Shown here piece after piece: positions 15,404 through 22,408 of a DNA stretch of 37,949 bases. The notes under the pieces were generated by a model, which was not told the origin of the DNA, made no database searches, and saw only the letters and a list, made by a program, of their open reading frames with translations. Each line of letters starts with the position of its first letter. The stretch's first letter is position 1. A program made the translations under genes and the position numbers. This DNA is from Fibrobacter sp. Lineage in GTDB: Bacteria > Fibrobacterota > Fibrobacteria > Fibrobacterales > Fibrobacteraceae. The DNA is taken from contig JAKSIL010000025.1 in NCBI GenBank assembly GCA_024398815.1, positions 1 through 37,949 on the forward strand, given 5' to 3'.

Positions 15404-17023
15404 TTAAGCCTCCCTAGCCGAAGGTCTGTACGCAGCAAAGCGACGACTGTCGTACGCGCGCTTCCAAGCTTCGTAACCATCGATATAGCCCGATTCCAGG
15501 CACTTCTGCAAAGAATCGTCCAAAGTTATGCCCTGATCCTTTTGGCTGCTGATGGCAGCCGCCAACTGCGAAAGATCGCCTCTGCGAATCATGTTCGCCA
15601 CCGTCGAAGAAACTCGAAGAGCCTCGGCGGCAAGCACCAAGCCCTGATTCTGGACAACCGGCACCAAGTGCTGCACGATGACGCCCTTGAGCTGTTCGGC
15701 CAAGGAGCATGCGAACGACGCGCGGTTCGATTCCGGTACAGAAACCAGGAGCCTCGAGAGCAGCGCATGGATGCTGTTACCGCTCGTCACGGCAAAGACC
15801 AGCGCTCCGGCGTTGGCCGCCTGCAGCAACAGCGAAAGTTCTTCCATCGTTTCGAGCTGATCGAAGCAAATGACGTCGGCGCCATCCCTGATGCCAAGCG
15901 AAATTCCCTCGAGACTCGTGCGCACATGGAGGCCGACTTCCTTTTGAGCGAGGCCGCCATTCGGATTCTGAATCAAGCGCTCGATAGGGCGTTCAATAGT
16001 TTGTATGTAGCAAGACCTGCTAGCCGCAATCGTTTCGGCAAAAGCCTTCATCGTCGTAGAGCGGCCGCTCGACGACGGGCCCGCGATAAGCACGAGGCCG
16101 CTGCTGAGACCTGCGAACTGGTTGCAGAAAGGTGGCAGGAACAAGTTCTCCAGAGAAGCCGACTCCGTCTGAATAACCCTTATGGCGATGTTCGGAACCA
16201 CGTCGTTCCAAGTGACCGTCATGCGGATGCGGCCAACGCCAGCAAGTCCGAGAGACTTGGTAAAGTTTTTGCCGATGGAAACCTTGTAGCCGTCGGAAAA
16301 GCCCTCGGATGCCTCCGAAAGCAAATCCATGAGCATGGACTTGTTCAAAGTCTGCTCCGTCGCCGGGAAGATGGCGCCCGACTGGCGCATGAATATCTGA
16401 CGGTCTGCGAACAGGTAGATGTCCGTCGCACCGAACTTGCGGGCAAACGCGACAATCTTTTTCAGTTTCGCCTTGATGGGAAGCGTATCGGGCGCCTCGA
16501 CAGGCTCGCCTTCGCCAGTGACGACCGTGAACCTCGACGGAAGCCCGTTTTCGTCTTCCTCTTCGTCGTTTGAAAGGTCGACCAGGCCAAAACCGGCGAT
16601 ACTCGTGGTTTCAAGGCCGGAGACCGTCTCCATTTCCATGTTCGAGGAACTCGACATTCCGAAGATGTTGTTGCCTTCGATTTGCAATGCGGGTTCTTCG
16701 CTTTGCGGAGCGGCGCTCTGAACCTCGACGGCCTGCATCGCCTTCGGTGCAGCAGGCTTTGCAACAGGCGACGGAGCGGCCGGAGCAGCGGATGCGGCAG
16801 GGGCAGCAGGAGCTGCTGCCGGCTGTGCAGCGGCATTCTTCGCCTCGATGTTCTTTACAAAGGCGAGTACCTTCTGGTAGACTCCCGCCGAAAGCGCGCC
16901 CGCCTCGACAAGCACCTGGCCGATGTCTTTTTCATCGGTCGCCTTGTCCCAATAAGTCTTTATCACATCTTCGCTCACAACCTTGTTGTGAACGAGAACC
17001 TTTGCCATGTATTGATTTCTCAT
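15404..17023 (-). CDS. Degenerate PilT/GspE-like secretion ATPase, paralogue 1, with N-terminal regulatory domain
   Basis: A 539-residue protein. Residues ~5-60 resemble the N-terminal domain of GspE/PilB ATPases (VLVHNKVVSEDVIKTYW, GQVLVEAGALSAGVYQKVL). A long Ala/Pro-rich linker (~65-100) and an acidic stretch (NDEEEDENG) follow. The PilT-like core has a Walker A of GPSSSGRSTT, in which the invariant Lys is Arg. The Walker B area reads GADVICFDQLETMEE, and the His-box (AVTSGN) has no His. These changes predict loss of normal ATPase activity. The start ATG has GGAGGG upstream and overlaps the ABC permease stop by 4 bp. A scaffold or partner of paralogue 2 is an inference. Confidence 0.8.
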   Translation of the reverse strand: MRNQYMAKVLVHNKVVSEDVIKTYWDKATDEKDIGQVLVEAGALSAGVYQKVLAFVKNIEAKNAAAQPAAAPAAPAASAAPAAPSPVAKPAAPKAMQAVEVQSAAPQSEEPALQIEGNNIFGMSSSSNMEMETVSGLETTSIAGFGLVDLSNDEEEDENGLPSRFTVVTGEGEPVEAPDTLPIKAKLKKIVAFARKFGATDIYLFADRQIFMRQSGAIFPATEQTLNKSMLMDLLSEASEGFSDGYKVSIGKNFTKSLGLAGVGRIRMTVTWNDVVPNIAIRVIQTESASLENLFLPPFCNQFAGLSSGLVLIAGPSSSGRSTTMKAFAETIAASRSCYIQTIERPIERLIQNPNGGLAQKEVGLHVRTSLEGISLGIRDGADVICFDQLETMEELSLLLQAANAGALVFAVTSGNSIHALLSRLLVSVPESNRASFACSLAEQLKGVIVQHLVPVVQNQGLVLAAEALRVSSTVANMIRRGDLSQLAAAISSQKDQGITLDDSLQKCLESGYIDGYEAWKRAYDSRRFAAYRPSAREA

Positions 17024-17823
17024 AGGAAATCCCTCCGGCTAAACCACCAACTGGCGATTGCTAAAAACACTCCCACATAGCCAAGGGCATATATGGAATT
17101 CCAAAAAACATACATGTCGGGCAAAGCCACGCCATGGACCACGTAAGTAGTAACGTTAAACCTGTAGAGCCCAGGGAAAACCGCATGGATGACAACCGCC
17201 GCCTTCTCGAAGATGGCGCTCGAAGTCGCATCCATTTCGCCCATGCGCGCCGCAAAACGAACCTGTTCCAAAAGTTCGTTGCTCAAGTGCCCCGCCAGGT
17301 AAACTCCCAAAGTGAACAAAGCGCTCAGCACCGTGCTGCTGAAGCTGCTGAACAAGAGCGCGACCGCAATCACCACCGCCATCTCGCAGAAGATAAGGTA
17401 AATGGCCGTGATAAGGCTCGCCGTCGGGTTCGAACCCGTAAGCAAGAGAATCGCGTAGAAGATGCAAGTGAGCAGCGCCAGGTGAACCGCCACCACGGAG
17501 AGAAGCCCCACGTACTTGCCCAGAATGAACGAAGCGCGGCTGATGGGCTTCGACAACAGCGTCAAGACGGTGCGCCCCTTGATTTCTTTTTGCACAAGGC
17601 TGATGCCCACGAAAATCGAAATCAGGAGCCCCGAAATGCTCATCACCGAAAGCGTAGTCGACTTGATTACGTACGACCTGTCGAACACCGACCATTCGCC
17701 AAGCACAATGCTGAACAAGGCAAGGGCCACCGCCAAAAGGCCGATATTGTAGAGAATCTTGTCGCGGATGGATTCACGGAATGTATTGAGGGCGATAACG
17801 CCAATATGCTTAAACATCTGCAC
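17020..17823 (-). CDS. ABC-2 type transporter permease
   Basis: About 267 residues with six predicted membrane segments. It has the arrangement of ABC-2 permeases paired with NatA/CcmA-like ATPases: first helix KILYNIGLLAVALALFSIVL, then ISLVQKEIKGRTVLTLLSKP and RASFILGKYVGLL, the conserved cytoplasmic coupling segment. Start choice: GTG at 17823 lies 7 nt after GAGGAG; a TTG at 17829 and an ATG at 17817 are alternatives. It overlaps the ATPase gene by 14 bp. It should form the membrane channel of an exporter with the protein at 17810-18721. Substrate unknown. Confidence 0.85.
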   Translation of the reverse strand: MQMFKHIGVIALNTFRESIRDKILYNIGLLAVALALFSIVLGEWSVFDRSYVIKSTTLSVMSISGLLISIFVGISLVQKEIKGRTVLTLLSKPISRASFILGKYVGLLSVVAVHLALLTCIFYAILLLTGSNPTASLITAIYLIFCEMAVVIAVALLFSSFSSTVLSALFTLGVYLAGHLSNELLEQVRFAARMGEMDATSSAIFEKAAVVIHAVFPGLYRFNVTTYVVHGVALPDMYVFWNSIYALGYVGVFLAIASWWFSRRDFL

Positions 17824-18721
17824 GGGCAATCTCCTCTGTCAAAATATCCTCGAGACTCGGACGCTTGTGGTCCATGCGCTCGACGGAAACGCCGTTCGAA
17901 AGGCAGTAAGAAAGCAGACGGTCGCGGGCGGCATCGTCGGAACACACGAATTCCTGCGGATGGCCGGTCAAGGAAACTCCCTGCGGCAAGTTTTCGCCGA
18001 GAATCGCCTGGCGCGTGCGCACGTGGTACTCGACTCCGCAAGATTCCGTAATCTCGTCGACAGTCCCTTCGCGAACGATTCTACCATCGACAATCATCGC
18101 CACCTTGTGGCTGATGCTTTCCACATCGCTGAGCAAGTGGCTGGAATAGAAAATGGTCACGCCATCGCGATTCAGCTGCTGGATAGCCTCGCGCACGTCG
18201 CGACGCCCCATCGGGTCAAGGCCGCTCATCGGCTCATCCAGAATCACAAGCTTCGGCTTGCCGAGAATGGCCTGGGCAATGCCCACACGCTGCATCATGC
18301 CCTTGGAATACGAACGCAGGCGGCGATCGATCCAATCCTTGTCGGCATGCAAAAGTTCAAGAGCCCAGTGAATGCGGGATTCCAGCTCCTTGCCTTCGAG
18401 GCCCACGAGCCTTCCGTAAAAACGCAGAAGTTCGCGCCCAGTGAGGTAATCGTAAAAATACGGCTGTTCCGGAGTGTAGCCCAAAAAGCGACGGCTCTTC
18501 ACGTCGCGCGGACTGATGCCGTTTACCAGTACCTTGCCCGAATCAAAGTTCAAAAGACCGGTCAGCACCTTGATGGTCGTCGACTTGCCGGCACCGTTCG
18601 GCCCGATGAAGCCGTACACCTCGCCGGGCTCCACATGTAGGGTCACATCCTTCAAAGCCTTCTTGGGCTTCATGGTGAAACCGGTGCGGTACGTCTTGTG
18701 CAAATGTTCAATCTGAATCAT
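17810..18721 (-). CDS. ABC transporter ATP-binding protein
   Basis: A 303-residue ATPase starting MIQIEHLHKTY (ATG 18721). Motifs are intact: Walker A GPNGAGKST (40-48), signature YSKGMMQRVGIAQ, Walker B LVILDEPMSGLDP and the switch His in YSSHLL. Residues past ~215 form a regulatory-type C-terminal extension typical of CcmA/NatA-like ATPases (GRIVREGTVDEI). Partner permease overlaps downstream; a small membrane protein lies 13 bp upstream. The in-frame extension to 18814 overlaps the upstream gene and is not used. Confidence 0.93.
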   Translation of the reverse strand: MIQIEHLHKTYRTGFTMKPKKALKDVTLHVEPGEVYGFIGPNGAGKSTTIKVLTGLLNFDSGKVLVNGISPRDVKSRRFLGYTPEQPYFYDYLTGRELLRFYGRLVGLEGKELESRIHWALELLHADKDWIDRRLRSYSKGMMQRVGIAQAILGKPKLVILDEPMSGLDPMGRRDVREAIQQLNRDGVTIFYSSHLLSDVESISHKVAMIVDGRIVREGTVDEITESCGVEYHVRTRQAILGENLPQGVSLTGHPQEFVCSDDAARDRLLSYCLSNGVSVERMDHKRPSLEDILTEEIARADV

Positions 18722-18734
18722 GGAAAAACAACTC

Positions 18735-19013
18735 TCACTTTTCGCTAGACTCGTCACCGGAACTGAACAAACGCCCTGTTGCCTCTTCGATTTCGGAACG
18801 GCGACGTTCAGCACGGATTTTCTTATTTACAAAGAAGTAGATGACGGCCCCGATAAGGTACACCGCAATGCCCGAATAGAAAATGGGATTGATGGACATG
18901 CCTTCAAGGCCGGGGAAAACATTAAGAATGATACTGTGGCCAAAAAGACTGAGCAGCACGAGGACGAAACCAAGACCGCGGAGCACGTAAGTCACAATTA
19001 CAAGTTTATTCAT
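18735..19013 (-). CDS. Small membrane protein heading the ABC/PilT-like operon
   Basis: A 92-residue protein with two strong hydrophobic segments (residues ~6-30 and ~45-63) and a charged cytoplasmic-type tail (KKIRAERRRSEIEEATGRLF). GAGG lies 6 nt before the ATG. I do not recognise the family. It sits 13 bp before the ABC ATPase start and is separated from the GH9 gene by a terminator, so it is the likely first gene of the operon running to 11928. Confidence 0.75.
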   Translation of the reverse strand: MNKLVIVTYVLRGLGFVLVLLSLFGHSIILNVFPGLEGMSINPIFYSGIAVYLIGAVIYFFVNKKIRAERRRSEIEEATGRLFSSGDESSEK

Positions 19014-19031
19014 TTAAACCTCAAATAACCA

Positions 19032-19055
19032 TAAAACACCGCATGAGACATGCGG
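19032..19055 (-). terminator. Terminator after the GH9 gene
   Basis: Minus strand CCGCATG/CATGCGG, a perfect 7-bp stem with 3-nt loop, followed by TGTTTTAT. A second A/T-rich inverted repeat (CCAAAAAG/CTTTTTGG) overlaps the GH9 stop at 19100-19135. Confidence 0.75.
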
Positions 19056-19118
19056 CTTATTCCTTTTTGAAAGATACACTTTTATGGCGAAAAAAGACTA
19101 GCCCAAAAAGGCATTTTT

Positions 19119-21350
19119 TCACTTTTTGGCAAGAAGTTTGACAAAATTGCCCTTATCGGTGTTTATACGCACCAAGTACACGCCCGATTTGAGTGCGGAA
19201 GCGTCGAAATGCGCCGTTTTGCCCTGCGACGGGACCTTCGCCACCTCGCGATTCTGCAAGTCGTACACGCGGACTTCGCGGACGGCGGCACCCGTCGAGA
19301 CGATTTGCAACTGGCCACCCGCAAAACTTGCCACGACGCCCGGAGCCTGGGACGACGGAAGTATCACGCGGGTCGGATCATCACCCGACTTTTCGCCACC
19401 CTTCTCTTCGACGAACTTGGAAAGCATGTGGATGAACTTTGTCTGGTATCCCAGGCTCGGTTCGGTGATTTCGTAGCCTGCGATGGGCCAGCCGCGGTTC
19501 AAGTTGCGGTACATCTTTTCGTTGGGTTCGCCCACGGGGATTTCTTGCGAGAAGCAGAGCTCGTGATTGGACTTGCTTCCGCAACCCGTTTCGCCCTGGT
19601 CGCAGCAGGAATCCCATTTGTAGCGACTGTTGGCGCCGCCCGGGACGTAGCCGGGAGCGGGCCCGATGGAGCCTTCCTTTACGATTCCCCATTTTTCACT
19701 TGTCACGTCGAACCACTTGTGATAAATCATGGTGGCGCTCTTGCCCGCGCCGTAACTTGCCATGTTCGACAGATAGACCATGCCGAACGGATTCACGCCG
19801 TGCATGTAGTGTACGTAACCCTCGGCCATCTCGTTGTAAGCGGCAGCGTCGATTCCGGGGACCTTGAGTTCGGCAAGGCGCGAGAACAGCACACCGTAAG
19901 ACGCCTTCGCGGAATTGGAGCCCCAGTTGTAGTCACGAACGAAGGCGCGGTAGCCGTCCGTCGGGAAGGCGCCGGCGAAGTCCGCGGGCTTTTCCATCAG
20001 AGCGACTATTTTATCTGCAATCTTCTTCTTGATGGTTTCATCGGCATCGGCGTAGGCGTAATAGCGCAAGAAGGTCATGTGATGGTCGTAGCGGTAGGAG
20101 TCGCCCCAGCCGTGCATCAGCGGGAAACTTTCGTAGTTTTCTTCGAAAATCCGCTTGTACTTTTCGTCACCCGTAAGTTCGTACAAACGAAGCGCGGAAT
20201 TCACGCGGTTGTGCAGACGAACGCAGACGGTACTTTCGTTGTCGTCGATGTTCTGCTCCTGCTGGCCGGCGGCAAGGCCCTTGGTGCCGTGGGAGGCGTC
20301 GTTGTTGTAGAACAGCGAATCCTGGTGCGATTCGGCCCAGTCGAACGCCTTGATGGCAGCCGTTTCGAGAGTCTTCGCGTATTCATCGCCCCAGAAAATC
20401 TTCGCGGCCTTGACGCCGTAGGCGAACGCCTTCGCGGCAGAATAAGTCGCCGTGGCGTTCGGCGCACCGTAATAGGTGCGGCCAGCAGCCGTCGAAGGAG
20501 GAGTCGCCGCAGAACCGTCGGCCTTCTCGTGCGATTCGCCGACTACGGAAAGCACGGAACCATCCTCGTTATACATACGCAGCATGTGGTCGAGGCCCCA
20601 CTTGACCTCGTCGAGCACATCCGGAATCCCATTCCCCGATTCGGGAATGTTGTAGTCGTCAGTGAAAGCCTTCGGACGCTCGAAATAGGCGTCCAGAAGT
20701 TCCTCCACGTAGTTGCCGTTCCAGTCGGTGTACTTGTTGTAGTCGCCAGCATCATACCAGCCGCCACTTACGTCGCGTTCCAAGGCCGTATTCGTGGAAT
20801 CCGTAAAAAGGCGCGCCTTGGTATCTTGCGTGTGGCTCGCCGCATCGGCCCACTCGGCACCGGCGTACTTCGCCTCTTTAGCAAAGCCCACGCGCTGGTA
20901 GAACATCATGCGAACGGCAGCCTTCAAAATATCGTTGTATATATCTTCCTTGATGCGGAAATAGAAAGACTTTTTCAAAGTATCGGCATCGTCGCGAATG
21001 AAGTAAGTCCCATTTTCTGCAACCTTGCTGAAATCGAACCACCAAATTTTATCGCCCGAAGCCGTATCGATTTTACCTTCATTATGCACGACAGCAACAC
21101 CCGAATACACGACCTTCCCCGTCGCAGAATCGACAACACTTATGGAAGTGCCCGGAGTGTACGATTGTAGGGAATCATAGCCCAGTTGCGGATCGCGAAG
21201 AACAGCCACCTTGGTATCGGCAGGGCGATACCCGAACTGGTCCACCGTAATGAACACGGGTTCACCGACCATCGACTCGGCAGCAAAAGCAATCACTGCG
21301 GTCACAGCGACCGCTCCGAAAATCAACGCAAAATACTTTTTAAAAACCAT
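19119..21350 (-). CDS. Glycoside hydrolase family 9 endoglucanase, secreted
   Basis: A 743-residue exported enzyme. Signal peptide residues ~1-23 (ending AFAAES). Residues ~31-135 form the Ig-like CelD-N domain that precedes many GH9 catalytic domains (ITVDQFGYRP, WWFDFSKV, GTYFIRDD). The catalytic domain begins near 138 and contains SGGWYDAGDYNKYTDWNGNY, where the DAGD aspartates (200-203) match the GH9 base and its partner. MHGVNPFGMVYLSNMASYGAG is the loop before the late active-site blocks, and AGYEITEPSL probably carries the acid Glu. The last ~75 residues (EVRVYDLQNREVAKV, SGVYLVRI, KLLAKK) look like a type IX secretion C-terminal sorting domain. It hydrolyses beta-1,4-glucans such as cellulose. 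GAGGTGAAGA precedes the ATG; own terminator downstream. Confidence 0.93.
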   Translation of the reverse strand: MVFKKYFALIFGAVAVTAVIAFAAESMVGEPVFITVDQFGYRPADTKVAVLRDPQLGYDSLQSYTPGTSISVVDSATGKVVYSGVAVVHNEGKIDTASGDKIWWFDFSKVAENGTYFIRDDADTLKKSFYFRIKEDIYNDILKAAVRMMFYQRVGFAKEAKYAGAEWADAASHTQDTKARLFTDSTNTALERDVSGGWYDAGDYNKYTDWNGNYVEELLDAYFERPKAFTDDYNIPESGNGIPDVLDEVKWGLDHMLRMYNEDGSVLSVVGESHEKADGSAATPPSTAAGRTYYGAPNATATYSAAKAFAYGVKAAKIFWGDEYAKTLETAAIKAFDWAESHQDSLFYNNDASHGTKGLAAGQQEQNIDDNESTVCVRLHNRVNSALRLYELTGDEKYKRIFEENYESFPLMHGWGDSYRYDHHMTFLRYYAYADADETIKKKIADKIVALMEKPADFAGAFPTDGYRAFVRDYNWGSNSAKASYGVLFSRLAELKVPGIDAAAYNEMAEGYVHYMHGVNPFGMVYLSNMASYGAGKSATMIYHKWFDVTSEKWGIVKEGSIGPAPGYVPGGANSRYKWDSCCDQGETGCGSKSNHELCFSQEIPVGEPNEKMYRNLNRGWPIAGYEITEPSLGYQTKFIHMLSKFVEEKGGEKSGDDPTRVILPSSQAPGVVASFAGGQLQIVSTGAAVREVRVYDLQNREVAKVPSQGKTAHFDASALKSGVYLVRINTDKGNFVKLLAKK

Positions 21351-21448
21351 TCTTCACCTCTGCATATTCAATTTAAAATACACTTTTTTACGGAGAGGTG
21401 AAAAACTTCAAAATTCCAAATTGGAATAAAGCGCCGAAACCGACAAAA

Positions 21449-22252
21449 TCAGTTCGCGAAAATCAAATCTTCCAGGGAGGAGAAATGCATGAGCTGGCAG
21501 AACCCAGCCTCCATCTCTTCCAACTCTTCATGGCTGAAAGTCTCGTTGCGCGTCCAGTACTTAATCGTAGAGCCGGAGCAGTTCACATCGTAATTTTCGC
21601 TGTCGCTCTTGTACGCTTCACAGATTTGGGCCATAAAATCCTCCCCGACACCTATATACGTATCTTCGGAGTAGGAATCCGCGCCATCGAACACCGTTCT
21701 TTCAGTCGCCGTAAAGCCGTCTCCCGAAAGTTCCGCAACTATAGTCTTTCCATCTTCCAACAATTCCACATTGCAGCCATCTATGTAATGGGCCTGCATT
21801 TCTTCGCCATACACCCTTTCGTCGAATGATTCAAGGAATATGGTACACGTTGCCCTAAACGCCGATGCTGCAGCGACAGCGACATCTTCGTAAGACAATC
21901 CCTGATAGTCTTTGACCTCAGTGAATCCCAAGTCTATATGCATTTTACCATTTTCACAAGTCGCTCGAGACCGCCGATTCTCTACCAGGAAATAGTCCTT
22001 TGCAGTCGCGCAAAAGTATTCTTCCGCATCGAAATCCGCGTCTTGCCCAGCTTTAACATCGCCCAAAGTAAAATCCAAGGTCTCGGAAACTCCGTCTTTT
22101 TGGAAAACTTCTCCCCAAAACATAATTCCAGTATAACGGGGCGTGTCGTACACCACCCTCATATAGGATTCAGGACCATCGGCCCCCACATAGCAGGAAC
22201 CATGGCGACCAGTGAGAACAAGTTCTTCGGACGAATCCGAAAGGTACTTCAC
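21449..22252 (-). CDS. Unrecognised Cys-containing protein, probably N-terminally truncated
   Basis: A 267-residue frame starting at GTG (22252) with AAAGG about 9 nt upstream. I do not recognise it. It has about ten cysteines (GRHGSCYV, EYFCATAKD, ATCENGK, DGCNVELL, AQICEAYK, VNCSGS, GFCQLM), typical of an exported disulfide-containing protein in this genome, yet no signal peptide or lipobox. An in-frame stop lies 15 nt before the GTG. The sequence immediately upstream is the relic end of a gene on the opposite strand, so the 5' part was probably replaced by a rearrangement. Either a truncated relic or a gene whose true start is unclear. Confidence 0.6.
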   Translation of the reverse strand: MKYLSDSSEELVLTGRHGSCYVGADGPESYMRVVYDTPRYTGIMFWGEVFQKDGVSETLDFTLGDVKAGQDADFDAEEYFCATAKDYFLVENRRSRATCENGKMHIDLGFTEVKDYQGLSYEDVAVAAASAFRATCTIFLESFDERVYGEEMQAHYIDGCNVELLEDGKTIVAELSGDGFTATERTVFDGADSYSEDTYIGVGEDFMAQICEAYKSDSENYDVNCSGSTIKYWTRNETFSHEELEEMEAGFCQLMHFSSLEDLIFAN

Positions 22253-22331
22253 TTTCCAGGACCTTTACCGCGAAGAGGAGCTGCTTGGCGACTTCCTGTT
22301 TGAATTCGTGGGCCCTGAAGACCCGTGGTGA
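22243..22331 (+). pseudogene. Relic 3' end of a plus-strand gene
   Basis: On the plus strand this stretch reads YFTFQDLYREEELLG, then FLFEFVGPEDPW and TGA, which looks like a genuine protein C-terminus, but the frame closes at a stop near 22190 and the opposite strand is coding beyond 22252. The last 17 bp (encoding EDPW-stop plus two bases) recur after the next gene at 25245. Confidence 0.4.
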
Positions 22332-22333
22332 GC
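22317..22333 (+). repeat. 17-bp direct repeat, left copy
   Basis: GAAGACCCGTGGTGAGC, identical to 25245-25261. The two copies bracket the promoter and whole coding region of lipoprotein C. Confidence 0.85.
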
Positions 22334-22354
22334 TATGTAAAATCTGTCACCTAC

Positions 22355-22383
22355 TTGTCAAGGCGCTCCGAATTGTTTATTTT
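22355..22383 (+). promoter_or_regulatory. Promoter of lipoprotein C
   Basis: TTGTCA (22355-22360), 17-bp spacer, TATTTT (22378-22383). AAGGAG at 22397-22402 lies 6 nt before the ATG. Confidence 0.6.
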
Positions 22384-22408
22384 AAATACATAGTACAAGG
22401 AGTGTTAT

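Noticed and set aside
15185..16573. 462-codon open frame on the plus strand
   Set aside because: Antisense to two clear ATPase-like genes, Arg-rich and without a ribosome-binding site.
19209..21170. 653-codon open frame on the plus strand
   Set aside because: Fully antisense to the GH9 gene; it is a by-product of its GC-rich third positions and lacks recognisable domains.
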